Source: JASGDN01 sp049841275
GTDB lineage: Bacteria > Chloroflexota > Chloroflexia > Thermomicrobiales > UBA6265
Direction: 5' to 3'
Assembly (NCBI GenBank): GCA_049841275.1
Contig: JASGDN010000052.1
Span: forward strand, 28,989-92,988
Length of the DNA: 64,000 nucleotides
Shown: in pieces, positions 52,477 to 61,638 of the stretch
Layout: every line of letters starts with the position of its first letter
Numbering within the stretch: position 1 is the stretch's first letter
Notes under the pieces: model-generated
What the model saw: the letters and a program-made list of their open reading frames with translations, nothing else
Database searches by the model: none
Told to the model about the DNA's origin: nothing
Translations under genes and position numbers: made by a program

Positions 52477-53404
52477 CGCCCGCGTCCTCCCGCAACCGCG
52501 CGTGCAGGGTCGCGAGGACCTCTGCCTTCATCGGGTAGGTATGCTGCGGCTGGGGATAGGCCCCGGAGCGCACCGCATCGGCGAACCCGGCAAAGGCACG
52601 CTCCAGCAACCCATTCAGGTCGAGCACCGGCTCGGCAAACCGGGGACGGATCGCGTCCTCGGGCGCTTTCGCGGTGAGACCGGCCAGATCCGTCCAGACC
52701 AGCACCTGCCCGTCGCACGCCGCACCCGCGCCGATGCCGATCGTCGGGATGGAGACGCGTTCGGTGACGATCGCACCGAGGTCCGCTGGCACGACCTCCA
52801 GCACGAGCAGGTAGGCGCCAGCCTCTTCGACGGCGAGCGCATCGTCCAGCAACCGCAATGCGCCATCGAGATCGCGCCCCTGCACGCGCACCCCGCCAAG
52901 CGCGCCCGCCGATTGCGGCGTCAGCCCGATGTGCCCGACCACCGGAATCCCTGCCGAGACGATTGCCTGGATACGGCTCGCCTGCGTCCGGCCGCCTTCG
53001 AGCTTCACGGCGTCGGCAGCACCCTCCTGCAGCAGGCGTCCGGCGTTCGTCACGGCCTGCTCGTCGCTGACCTGGTAGGTGAGGAAGGGGAGATCGGCCA
53101 CAACGTGCGCGTGGGGAGCCCCTCGCCGCACAGCCTTCGCGTGATGGATAACATCGTCCAGCGTCACCGGCACGGTGCTGTCGTATCCCAGCATCGCCGT
53201 CCCGACCGAATCGCCGACGAGCAGGATATCGACGCCAGCCAACGCAGCCAGGCGAGCCGTCGGAGCATCGTAGGCAGTGAGCATCACGAGCGGAGCAGCG
53301 CCGTCTCGCACCTTGTGCCGGCGCAGGCCAGGAACCGTACGTGACGGACGCGGCCGGCCGGCCTCGCCCGATGCAGGAACATTGGACCCGGACATGGGGG
53401 ACAT
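52469..53404 (-). CDS. panB: 3-methyl-2-oxobutanoate hydroxymethyltransferase
   Basis: 311 residues from ATG 53404, with AGGAAAG upstream. TIM-barrel PanB features: VMLTAYDAPTARLAALAGVDILLVGDS, GYDSTVPVTLDDVIHHAKAV, AVKLEGG, IPVVGHIGLTPQS and IPTIGIGAGAACDGQVLVWTD. It makes ketopantoate from alpha-ketoisovalerate with methylene-tetrahydrofolate. About 35 residues before the barrel are Pro/Arg-rich and not conserved; ATG 53395 is an alternative start. It overlaps panC by eight bases and follows panE by 26 bases. Confidence 0.96.
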   Translation of the reverse strand: MSPMSGSNVPASGEAGRPRPSRTVPGLRRHKVRDGAAPLVMLTAYDAPTARLAALAGVDILLVGDSVGTAMLGYDSTVPVTLDDVIHHAKAVRRGAPHAHVVADLPFLTYQVSDEQAVTNAGRLLQEGAADAVKLEGGRTQASRIQAIVSAGIPVVGHIGLTPQSAGALGGVRVQGRDLDGALRLLDDALAVEEAGAYLLVLEVVPADLGAIVTERVSIPTIGIGAGAACDGQVLVWTDLAGLTAKAPEDAIRPRFAEPVLDLNGLLERAFAGFADAVRSGAYPQPQHTYPMKAEVLATLHARLREDAGDA

Positions 53405-53430
53405 ACAACGCTTTCCTGCGGCGCTACGGT

Positions 53431-54444
53431 CTAGACCGCCGCCGACTCGGCCTCCTGGGGCGCGACATCCGTCGCCCCGGTATCGGCACGTTCCCGCGCG
53501 CGAATCAACGCGGCCATCAGGTCGTTGGCTGGCGTGGGAACGCCAAGCCGCCGCCCCTCGCTCACCACCGCCCCGTTGATTGCGTCGATCTCCGTGCGCT
53601 GCCCGCTCTGGAGGTCGACGAGCATGGAAGAATGGTTCGTCGCCGTCGCTGCCGCGACATCCTCGATCGCCGAGGTGACATCGCCCAGTTCGAGCGCGAT
53701 CCGCTCCGCATTCGCCACCGCGACGACCTCCGCCGCCAGCCGGTTCGCCGCTTCCCGCAGTCCCGGATCGGTCGCAATGGCAGCATTGGGCAGGCCGGAA
53801 AGTGCGGTCAGCGGATTGATCGCGCAGTTCACGGCAAGTTTCCGCCACACCCAGCGATGGATATCATCGACCGCCACCGTCCGCCAGTTCGGCACATCGA
53901 GCAGGCTCGCCAGGGCGCGCACGCGGTCGTTCATGGTTGTACGCCGACCGATAGCGGTGATGCCGGTGCCGGTGTGGACGAGCACACCCGGTTCCGGCCG
54001 GATCGCTGCCTGGGTCGTGACGCCCAACCAGACGTGCGGACGCACGCCACGATCGAGCAGCGAGGACCGCAACGCCGACGCATTGCCAAGACCGTTCTGC
54101 AGCGTGAGGACGATGCTGTCGCGCGTCAGGTACGGGCGCAACGTCTCGCCGATCTCGGCGCTGGCCCACGCCTTCACCAGCACGATCACCACGTCGCTGC
54201 CCTTCACATCGGCGGGCTCGCTGGTGGTCTCGATGGAGACGGTCCGTTCGCTGCCGTCAAGCTCGACCAGCCGCAACCCGTGGGCGCGGATCGCGTCGAG
54301 GTGCGCGGACGGACGGCCGTAGAGCAACACGCGCTCAATCGCGTCGTCCGGCGCATCCGTCTGCGCCGGGGAAGCCATCGCCTGGGTAAGTCGGGCGGCG
54401 ACCAGGGAGCCCATCGCTCCCGCGCCGACAATGGTGATACGCAC
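53431..54444 (-). CDS. panE: 2-dehydropantoate 2-reductase
   Basis: 337 residues from GTG 54444 (AGAGG upstream), which opens directly on the Rossmann strand VRITIVGAGAMGSLVAARL; ATG 54516 would add 24 unstructured residues. The ketopantoate reductase features are VVIVLVKAW, LTLQNGLGN, the catalytic-lysine segment IHRWVWRKLAVNCAINPLTALSG, and the C-terminal SSMLVDLQSGQRTEIDAINGAVV, the substrate-binding serine and glutamate loop of ApbA/PanE. It reduces ketopantoate to pantoate with NADPH. First gene of the panE-panB-panC-menA unit. Confidence 0.94.
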   Translation of the reverse strand: MRITIVGAGAMGSLVAARLTQAMASPAQTDAPDDAIERVLLYGRPSAHLDAIRAHGLRLVELDGSERTVSIETTSEPADVKGSDVVIVLVKAWASAEIGETLRPYLTRDSIVLTLQNGLGNASALRSSLLDRGVRPHVWLGVTTQAAIRPEPGVLVHTGTGITAIGRRTTMNDRVRALASLLDVPNWRTVAVDDIHRWVWRKLAVNCAINPLTALSGLPNAAIATDPGLREAANRLAAEVVAVANAERIALELGDVTSAIEDVAAATATNHSSMLVDLQSGQRTEIDAINGAVVSEGRRLGVPTPANDLMAALIRARERADTGATDVAPQEAESAAV

Positions 54445-54732
54445 GTCTCGAACCTCTGCCTCTGCAAACGCGCGATCCAGCCGCCAGTCCTGCCCGGCAG
54501 CGACGGCCGATCGCATCTCCGGCGACGTTGCCCGGATCCGGTCCGTCGAATCCATCACCCATTGGCGGCGAGCGCGTCGTCAGGAAGATGGCGCCGCGCG
54601 TGCCAGCCGTGCAATGGAGTTGCCGCTATTGTCGCACGCAGTGCGCTGGCCTGCCCGGGAGATTGACGAGAACAAACGTTCTCCATACACTCGTCTGGAC
54701 GAACGCCCGCGAACGAGTGGAGATACATCAGC

Positions 54733-55329
54733 GTGGTCACCCCTTCCGACGCCTTCCCGACCGACGATCGTCCCCGCTGCGGCTGGGCTACCTCCGATCC
54801 GCTCTACATCACCTATCACGACGAGGAATGGGGCGTCCCTTGCCGGGACGATGCCGAGCTCTTCGAACGGCTGATGCTGGAGGGATTCCAGGCCGGGCTC
54901 AGCTGGATCACGATCCTGCGCAAGCGCGACGCTTTCACCCGTGCCTTCGACGGGTGGGATGCCACTGCCATCGCGGCCTACGGAGAGGACAAAATCGCCC
55001 GCCTGCTCACCGATCCTGGCATCGTGCGCAACCGGCTGAAAGTGCGCGGCGCGATCCAGAACGCACGGGCCTATCTCGCGCTCCAGGACGGCCTGGGCTC
55101 GTTCAGCGATTATTGCTGGAACTTCGTGGACGGCACGCCGATCGTCAACCGGCCGGAAGCGCTGGCGGACGTTCCCGCAACCACGCCGTTGGCAACGACC
55201 ATCTCGAAGGATCTGAAGATGCGGGGCTTCACCTTCGTCGGCCCCACCATCGTCTACGCCTTCATGCAGAGCGTTGGCATGGTCGACGATCATCTCGTGA
55301 CCTGCTTCCGGTGCGCGGCGGAGGGTTGA
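54733..55329 (+). CDS. tag: DNA-3-methyladenine glycosylase I
   Basis: 198 residues from GTG 54733. Tag-specific features: CGWATSDPLYITYHDEEWGVP near the start (zinc-ligand Cys and His, acidic residues), LEGFQAGLSWITILRKR, and the closing HLVTCFRC. The protein is a helix-hairpin-helix-like glycosylase that removes 3-methyladenine from alkylated DNA. The ribosome site is weak (GGAG ten bases upstream). It is divergent from panE and stands alone; the downstream MarR gene is convergent. Confidence 0.95.
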   Translation: MVTPSDAFPTDDRPRCGWATSDPLYITYHDEEWGVPCRDDAELFERLMLEGFQAGLSWITILRKRDAFTRAFDGWDATAIAAYGEDKIARLLTDPGIVRNRLKVRGAIQNARAYLALQDGLGSFSDYCWNFVDGTPIVNRPEALADVPATTPLATTISKDLKMRGFTFVGPTIVYAFMQSVGMVDDHLVTCFRCAAEG

Positions 55330-55414
55330 CCGTCAGCCCAGGCATTTCCCGGCGAGCCGCAAGGGCTCGCCATCCGAGCGACCGGGCGCCGCTCCTGCCC
55401 ACCCTCGACCCAGT

Positions 55415-55876
55415 CTACCGCTCGTGCAGGAAGCCGACGCCGGTGCGGGATGTCCCGCCCGGATCGACCGCGAGCAGCAACGCCTCCGCCGCGCAGACCA
55501 GCTCGTCGATCTGCTCGCGCGCGGCGTTCGGGAACGACGCCTCGAGCACGGGACGCGCCGACTGTGCGCTCACCCGCCGTGCTTCATCCAGCGTCTGTTC
55601 GCTCAAGGCGACGATCGTACGGCGCCGGTCGCGCGGATCGGTCTGCACCGACAGCAGTCCCCGCGCATGCAACGCCGACACCACGGTCGAGACCCTGCTC
55701 TGGGCATAGCCAGTCCGTTGCGCGATCGCCCCGATCGTGGACGGCCCCAATGCGAAGAGCGTCTCGGCCACCATCATCTCGGTCGTCGACAATTCCGACT
55801 CCCCCACCGAGCGCATCCCGATGGTGGCGCATTCCTGCAACACCTTGCCGACGTAGTACAACTCCGCCAGATTCAT
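55415..55876 (-). CDS. MarR-family transcriptional regulator
   Basis: 153 residues from ATG 55876, with GGGAG five bases upstream. Winged helix: STTEMMVAETLFALGPSTIGAIAQRTGYAQSRVSTVVSALHARGLLSVQTDPRDRRRTIVALSE, the usual MarR helix-turn-helix and wing, then C-terminal dimer helices. The long form starting at 55975 is not supported. The 104 bases between this gene's start and the FIST gene stop are short and contain no clear operator. The target is not identifiable. Confidence 0.92.
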   Translation of the reverse strand: MNLAELYYVGKVLQECATIGMRSVGESELSTTEMMVAETLFALGPSTIGAIAQRTGYAQSRVSTVVSALHARGLLSVQTDPRDRRRTIVALSEQTLDEARRVSAQSARPVLEASFPNAAREQIDELVCAAEALLLAVDPGGTSRTGVGFLHER

Positions 55877-55980
55877 CCGCACTCCCGCATCGATATCCCG
55901 TGAACGGGGGGAGTGTACATCAGCGAAGATAGATATTCCGCTCCCATCGCACCATTTCGCTCGCCCACAGGCCACCGCGG

Positions 55981-57264
55981 CTATCGAACGGGATCGTGTA
56001 CCAGCAAGGCCATCGTGGTCGTGAAGGCATGCAACCCGTTCCGCCGCCCGGCCGGCCCGATCTCCCCGCTCACGAACCCGCCCATCACTGGCATCTCGCC
56101 GAGCGCCGCCCGGATCAGCGCGGCATCGTGATGGGGTTCGCCAAACATCGCGACCCCGCGCGAGACGCAGTCGAAGACGACACCGCCCAGCGGCGCGCGA
56201 TCCCCCACTATCGCCTGCATATCCGTCAACGACTGCATCAGGTCGATCGTCGCACTGTCACCATCCCGGATGTGGAACTGCACGGTCTGGCCGACTCGCG
56301 GAATCCCGCCGATGGTCAGCGTTCCCGCAGCCTCGTCCACACCGATCACGCCACGCATCAGGAAATCGCCGCGATGGAAATCGTCGCGATACTCGTCGGT
56401 CGCGAACCCGAGCACCAGGTTCCGGCTTGCCCACGCCTGGCGCTCCGGGGGCAGCGTCGCCAGCGCATCCTGCATCATCGCCACCGCCGACCGGTTGGAA
56501 ATCGTGGCGATCACGTTCCGCTCAGCTCCTGTGACGGTCCATGCCTCGCCGATGGGATCGCCCCCGTGCGCCACCATCGGCAACACGCACACGTCACCCC
56601 CGATCGCCAGGGCGACCGCGCCCTCGTCGTAGATCTGCCCGTCGAGAAAGACCCAGCCCTTGCGCTCCTCGCGCCCACCAGACGTGAGGCCGCCCAACAC
56701 TGGCACGTTGGGGAAAGACGCCGTCAGTCCATCCAGCAGTGTCTGCACGTCGAACCGGAAGGGCTCCGAGAAGACCAGCCACGCGCGAACCGCCGGATCG
56801 ACATCGCCCAGGCTTTCCCAGGTGTCCGGCTCGTCCAGGACGGCCAGATGTTCCTGCGTCAACCGCACCGGCTGCAGAACGGCAAACGGCATCCATCCGG
56901 CCAGCAAGGAGATCGCCGGGGCGTTCTCCGCCTCACACCCGTTTCCGATCGCACCACTCGCGGAGCAGCCAACGATGGTCGCAGCACACGTTGAGGCACG
57001 CAATTCGGCAATCAGCTGCGGATAATCCGCCGCCCACGCACTGCTCGCAAAGACCACCACCAGATCGGGCGGCCCCGAGGCGCCCTTCATCGTCTCGCGC
57101 ACCGCCCGATCGAGCGCCACGCGCCAGTCGAGATGTTCGGCCATCGCCGTCACAATCGCGGCGCCGGACACTGGAGCGGGAGATGGATCACGGCCGACCC
57201 GCCGGGCAGGCATCGGCCCGGCATCGAGCGACCGGGCAACTTTGGCAGGTTCGTCCGTCATCAT
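55981..57264 (-). CDS. FIST-domain sensory protein
   Basis: 427 residues from ATG 57264 (or the next codon, ATG 57261), with GGAGGGAG upstream. The two halves match FIST_N (DLVVVFASSAWAADYPQLIAELRA, IVGCSASGAIGNG, NVPVLGGLTSGG) and FIST_C (LVLGFATDEYRDDFHRGDFLMRGVIGVDE, GGVVFDCVSRGVAMFGEPHHDAALI). FIST proteins sense small molecules such as amino acids, usually as part of signalling systems, and often lie near kinases or GGDEF proteins; here there is none directly adjacent. No signal peptide. Confidence 0.9.
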   Translation of the reverse strand: MMTDEPAKVARSLDAGPMPARRVGRDPSPAPVSGAAIVTAMAEHLDWRVALDRAVRETMKGASGPPDLVVVFASSAWAADYPQLIAELRASTCAATIVGCSASGAIGNGCEAENAPAISLLAGWMPFAVLQPVRLTQEHLAVLDEPDTWESLGDVDPAVRAWLVFSEPFRFDVQTLLDGLTASFPNVPVLGGLTSGGREERKGWVFLDGQIYDEGAVALAIGGDVCVLPMVAHGGDPIGEAWTVTGAERNVIATISNRSAVAMMQDALATLPPERQAWASRNLVLGFATDEYRDDFHRGDFLMRGVIGVDEAAGTLTIGGIPRVGQTVQFHIRDGDSATIDLMQSLTDMQAIVGDRAPLGGVVFDCVSRGVAMFGEPHHDAALIRAALGEMPVMGGFVSGEIGPAGRRNGLHAFTTTMALLVHDPVR

Positions 57265-57480
57265 GAGCGCCACTCCCTCCGAAAACCTGGGACCCAAAAT
57301 CGCGACATCGGGATCGGCAACGCCAGCATCGATATCGCTTCTGGCAGAATCGCGCGGGATTCGCGAATCCCGGAAGGTGCAGAGTGTAGCGGTATTCAGC
57401 ATTGGCGCAACGGGAGCACCGACCGAACCGAGCCATGCCCAACGGTCCGGGCCGATACGGCATGACCGCCCATGCACAAT
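57265..57480. other. Intergenic stretch between the FIST gene and the ispH terminator
   Basis: Nothing recognised apart from the FIST ribosome site at its left end. Together with the hairpin at 57481-57518 and the 80 bases after it, it forms a 334-base gap. Confidence 0.4.
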
Positions 57481-57518
57481 GACGCACCCACGGGATCGGT
57501 CGATCCCGTGGGTGCGTC
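57481..57518. terminator. Terminator-like hairpin downstream of ispH
   Basis: An 18-bp perfect stem (GACGCACCCACGGGATCG and its complement) with a 2-base spacer, 81 bases beyond the ispH stop on the minus strand. No T-tract. Confidence 0.7.
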
Positions 57519-57598
57519 TCCATTTCGTCCGGGCGAATGCGTGCGCCACGTTACCGTGATCGCGGAACACCGGTAGTCCCCTTGCAGGGCGCTCCGGC

Positions 57599-58621
57599 CT
57601 AGTACGCGGGCACGTAATCCGGATCGGCTGGCCGGATGCCACCTTCCGGCGGGGTGAACCCGAACGTGGTGAGGTGCTGCACCACCGCCTCGATCACATC
57701 ATCCGGCGTGGAAGCGCCCGCCGTTACGCCAATGTTCGTCGCCGTTTCCAACCAGGCAGGATCGATATCCTCCGGTCGTTCAATGTGGTACGACGGCACG
57801 CCCAGCGAGTTCCCGACATCCGCCAGCCGCGCCGTGTTGGAGCTCTTGCGGCCCCCGACGGCCAGGACCACATCGACCTCCTTCACCATGCGGCGCAACG
57901 CATTCTGGCGTTCGGTGGTCGGCTCGCAGATCGTGTTGCAGAGGCGGAACTCGCCGCCGTCTGGCATTACCATCTTCTGCAGCTTGTCGGAAAACGCCAT
58001 CAGTTCGTCGATGTTCTTCGTGGTCTGGCTCACCAGCGCCACCTTGCGCGGCGGCGTCGTCACGCCCTCCCCCTTTGCGCCACGCGGAGCATTCCAGGGA
58101 AGATCTTCGATCTTCTTGGCGGCCACCGACTTGGAGGTCGCTGCCCAGCCGAGCACGCTCTTGACTTCCGGATGGTAGGCATCCCCATAGACCACGAGGA
58201 AGTAACCCTGCCGCACGAGTTTCTGCGCCAGGCGCTGCACCTTGGTCACCAGCGGGCAGGTGGTGTCGATCAGTTCCAGTCCGGCCTGCTCTGCCTCGAC
58301 CGCGAGGTGAGGCCCCATGCCATGCGCCGTGATCGCCACCCGGCGCATCCCCTGCGCCTTCGCCTCCTCGACGGAGGTCATGCCGATCACCCCGCGCTCG
58401 CGTAGCCGGGCAACGACCTGCGGGTTGTGGATGATGTCGCCGATCGGGGCGATCCTGTTCGCCGGGTTTGCAGCATCGGAGATGATATCGACCGCGCGGC
58501 GCACGCCCCAGCAATACCCCAGCACGTCGGCAACAACAATGCGCCGTTCACCAGTCGGGGCCTGCGAAGGGGATGGAGATGAGCCGGTGTCGGAGGGAGT
58601 GGGAGCGGTGGCGTGAGCCAT
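57599..58621 (-). CDS. ispH: 4-hydroxy-3-methylbut-2-enyl diphosphate reductase
   Basis: 340 residues from ATG 58621, with AAGGA upstream. The iron-sulfur cluster cysteines are in LGYCWGVRRAV, TTCPLVTKV and CNTICEPTTERQ, and conserved substrate residues appear in THGM-like AHGMGPH and VGGRKSSNT. It is the last enzyme of the MEP isoprenoid pathway, producing IPP and DMAPP, which feeds the menaquinone side chain made by MenA nearby. It is somewhat longer than usual because of a Ser/Pro-rich N-terminus (about 28 residues). The 289 bases before the next gene hold nothing clear. Confidence 0.96.
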   Translation of the reverse strand: MAHATAPTPSDTGSSPSPSQAPTGERRIVVADVLGYCWGVRRAVDIISDAANPANRIAPIGDIIHNPQVVARLRERGVIGMTSVEEAKAQGMRRVAITAHGMGPHLAVEAEQAGLELIDTTCPLVTKVQRLAQKLVRQGYFLVVYGDAYHPEVKSVLGWAATSKSVAAKKIEDLPWNAPRGAKGEGVTTPPRKVALVSQTTKNIDELMAFSDKLQKMVMPDGGEFRLCNTICEPTTERQNALRRMVKEVDVVLAVGGRKSSNTARLADVGNSLGVPSYHIERPEDIDPAWLETATNIGVTAGASTPDDVIEAVVQHLTTFGFTPPEGGIRPADPDYVPAY

Positions 58622-58910
58622 GAACGCAATCCTTGATCGTAGTGGGCGGAATGAGGAGGAAGATGCTCCTGCATCGGCGGCGCAAGACACGGACGCACCT
58701 TGCAGGACGGGAGCCGGCGGTGGATTCGACCGTCCGGCAGGACGCACGAAGGGTACGTCCCCGATTTCCTGTCAGTATACCCCGCTCCGGATCGCGTCCG
58801 TCGCGCACCGCTGCTTCCAGGGAAGTCTCAGGGCAGATGCACACCGCGTATCGGATCGATACGCGCATTCGCAGCCTTCTCCAACCATCCAGCGATGCGA
58901 GTTTGAACGA

Positions 58911-60128
58911 TCAGATGGCCGCCGACTCCGGATCCGCCGCGACCACCGCATCCGTCCCGTGCATCCTCCCCATCGCCAGCGCCATGAACGCAATCACCAC
59001 CAGGCAGACCGCGATCAGCAGCAAGGCAATTTGCAGCGAGGTCAGTTTCGCAATCCAGCCCAGCACCGGCGGCCCCGCCAGGAATCCGGCATATCCGATG
59101 GTCGCCACTGCCGCCACCGCCCGTCCGCTGGGAATACCAGGCGTCGAACCCGCCGCGCTGTAGGCAATCGGAATCACCACCGAGAGTCCCAACCCCATCA
59201 CCGCGAACCCGGCAATCGCCGCCAGCACCGTGCCCGGCACCAGCCCGATCAGCATCCCGAGCGCCGAGACAATCCCGGCAACCCGCATCACCGGCACCCG
59301 CCCGAACCGCTCGATCACGCGGTCTCCACCGAAGCGCCCGATCAGCATCGTCGTCGAGAAGGCCGCGAACCCGACCGCCGCCACCCCCTCGCTGCCGCCC
59401 AGCTCGTCGTGGATGAACAGCGCGCTCCAGTCCGCCATCGCCCCTTCACCAAGGGCGCCGCAGAATGCGATCATCCCCAGCACCTGCAGCGACTTCGGCG
59501 GCAGGGAGAACCGAGGCCCCTTCCGTGGTGTCGCCTTCACCGCCCCCGTGGCTGGCCCATCCGGAACCTGTCCCCGATCCGCCCAGAAGACGGCCAGGAC
59601 ACCAAGCACACTGAAGGTCAGGAAGTGCGGCGCCAGTCCGATTCCCAGGCTGGCGATCCCCGCGCTGACCGCCGCACCAGCCAGCGCCCCCAGGCTGAAG
59701 AACCCATGCAACGATCCCATGATCGTCTTGTGCAGGCGCTTCTCCACCTCCACGCCCTGGGCATTCATCGCCACATCGGTCGCTCCGAACGTGAAGCCGT
59801 AGACGAAGAGCGCCGCCCCCAGCACGATCGGCGTCGGCGCCAGGGCCAACCCGGAAAGCGAGATCGCGTAGATCAGCCCGAAAGTCATGGTGACCCGCGC
59901 ACTGCCGAATCGCTCGATCAGCCGTCCCACGAACTGGAACGCCAGGATCGACCCCACGCCGACGAATAGCAGGAGCGTCCCCAGGCTCGCCGTCGAGAGA
60001 TCGAGGGCGCTCGCCGCCGCCGGAATACGGGCAATCCAGTTCGCGCTGATGAACCCGGTGAGCACGAAGAACGTGGAAACCGCGACGCGCGGTGACGGAG
60101 TCAACAGAGATCGGATCGCATCGGGCAC
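58911..60128 (-). CDS. MFS transporter (YbjJ-like), first of tandem pair
   Basis: 405 residues from GTG 60128, with AGGA upstream. Twelve hydrophobic helices. The start STFFVLTGFISANWIARIPAAASALDLSTASLGTLLLFVGVGSI, the middle NAQGVEVEKRLHKTIMGSLHGFFSLGALAGA, and ELGGSEGVAAVGFAAFSTTMLIGRFGGDRVIERFG are family signatures of YbjJ-like transporters. It is highly similar in plan to the gene just upstream (60208), which suggests tandem duplication or a heteromeric exporter. Substrate unknown. Confidence 0.91.
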   Translation of the reverse strand: MPDAIRSLLTPSPRVAVSTFFVLTGFISANWIARIPAAASALDLSTASLGTLLLFVGVGSILAFQFVGRLIERFGSARVTMTFGLIYAISLSGLALAPTPIVLGAALFVYGFTFGATDVAMNAQGVEVEKRLHKTIMGSLHGFFSLGALAGAAVSAGIASLGIGLAPHFLTFSVLGVLAVFWADRGQVPDGPATGAVKATPRKGPRFSLPPKSLQVLGMIAFCGALGEGAMADWSALFIHDELGGSEGVAAVGFAAFSTTMLIGRFGGDRVIERFGRVPVMRVAGIVSALGMLIGLVPGTVLAAIAGFAVMGLGLSVVIPIAYSAAGSTPGIPSGRAVAAVATIGYAGFLAGPPVLGWIAKLTSLQIALLLIAVCLVVIAFMALAMGRMHGTDAVVAADPESAAI

Positions 60129-60207
60129 GGGAGTGATCCTGGAGGTGTGAGGGAAGGAGGGCAGGCAGGCGACAAACGGTTCGTGCTATTGAACCACGCG
60201 CGGACTG

Positions 60208-61452
60208 CTATGCCATGGATTGCGCTGCCGGGACGGGCTCCAGGGTGCCGTCCCGCAGATCCGGCGATGGCTCCGGCCGCCCCACCGTCCGCGACAGGAA
60301 GACCAGCGCCAGCATCACGATCCCGATCAGCAGCAAGGCGACCTGCAGCGATGACACGTCCGATACCCGCCCGATCACCGGCGGCCCACAGAGAAAGCCG
60401 GCATACCCGATTGTCGCGACCAAGGCCACACCCTTCCCACCCGGAACGCCCGGCGTGGTCGCCGCTGCCCGGTAGGTAATCGGGAGGATGCTCGAGAGCC
60501 CGAATCCGACCATCGCGATCCCGACCAGCACCGATGGCACCGTGAAGATCAGCTGCCCGGCTACCAGACCAGCCGCCGAAATCGCCCCGCCCGCCGCAAT
60601 GACCAGCACCGGCCCGAACCGCCGCACGAGACGATCGCCCGTCATCCGCCCGACCAGCATCGTCAACGAGTAGACCGTGTAGACCATTGCCGCCGTCGCC
60701 GCACTCGCACCCAGCTCCTGCGTCAGCAACAGGCCACCCCAGTCGCCAATGCTCTCGTCCCCCAGCGCGACCACGAACGCGATCGCACCCAGCGGCCAGA
60801 GCGATCGCGGAGGCAACGAGATCCGGAACCGCCGCCCTGTCGCGGGAACCGCCGTCGCCAGGGGCACCGCCGTATCCGGAACCAGCTGCCGCGACGCCAC
60901 GAGATACAGCAGGATCGCCACGATCCCAAGACTCAGGAACTGCAGCTGCAACGAGACGCCCAACCCGGCAACCACTCCCGCGCTCGCCGCCCCAAGCAGA
61001 CCACCGAGGCTGAAGAAGCCGTGGACCGAGGAGAGGATCGGACTTCGCCGGCGCCGCTCGATCTCCACGCCCTGTGCGTTCGCCGCCACATCGAGCGACC
61101 CGTGGGAGAAGCCGAAGCAGAACAGGATCACCGCGAAAACCGGGATCGCCGAAGCGAAGGCCAGCATCGGGAATGCCGCCGTGCGCGCTACCCCGAACCA
61201 GCGAAAGACATTCGCGCTGCCAATCTTTCCCGTCAACCATCCCGCAAACGGCAACGACACCAGCGCCCCGATCGAGAACGCCGGAAGCACCGCGCCGAGT
61301 TCGCCCCGGCTGACATCCAGATGAGCGGCAATCGTGGGAATCCGGGCGATCCAGGTCCCCCAGACAATGCCGTTGATCAGGAACATCGCCGAGATCGCGC
61401 CGCGAGGCGTGTTCAGCCGGCGCATTGGCAAGAAGCGGGAGCCCGGTTGCAT
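60208..61452 (-). CDS. MFS transporter (YbjJ-like), second of tandem pair
   Basis: 414 residues from ATG 61452 (GAGG upstream); ATG at MRRLNTPRG a little later is an alternative. Same architecture as the gene after it: SAMFLINGIVWGTWIARIPTIAAHLDVSRGELGAVLPAFSIGALVSLPFAG, NAQGVEIERRRRSPILSSVHGFFSLGGLLGA, and DESIGDWGGLLLTQELGASAATAAMVYTVYSLTMLVGRMTGDRL. The genes are 79 bases apart on the same strand, so they are probably one transcript. Divergence shows an old duplication. Confidence 0.91.
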   Translation of the reverse strand: MQPGSRFLPMRRLNTPRGAISAMFLINGIVWGTWIARIPTIAAHLDVSRGELGAVLPAFSIGALVSLPFAGWLTGKIGSANVFRWFGVARTAAFPMLAFASAIPVFAVILFCFGFSHGSLDVAANAQGVEIERRRRSPILSSVHGFFSLGGLLGAASAGVVAGLGVSLQLQFLSLGIVAILLYLVASRQLVPDTAVPLATAVPATGRRFRISLPPRSLWPLGAIAFVVALGDESIGDWGGLLLTQELGASAATAAMVYTVYSLTMLVGRMTGDRLVRRFGPVLVIAAGGAISAAGLVAGQLIFTVPSVLVGIAMVGFGLSSILPITYRAAATTPGVPGGKGVALVATIGYAGFLCGPPVIGRVSDVSSLQVALLLIGIVMLALVFLSRTVGRPEPSPDLRDGTLEPVPAAQSMA

Positions 61453-61638
61453 GGAAAAGGAGCCTCGGCGTGGACAAGGCAGCCGCATTGGCACGGCTGG
61501 GGGCATATGGAAAGAGGGGGGGACAGGCAGGCGAGGAGGGACCTTCGCCGCTGCAAGCGTAGTGGAGCGCCGTAGTCGCGACAAGGACCGCCCGCGCGAT
61601 GTCCGGCAACCGGTTGCCGGAGCAGATACCATCGGCGA

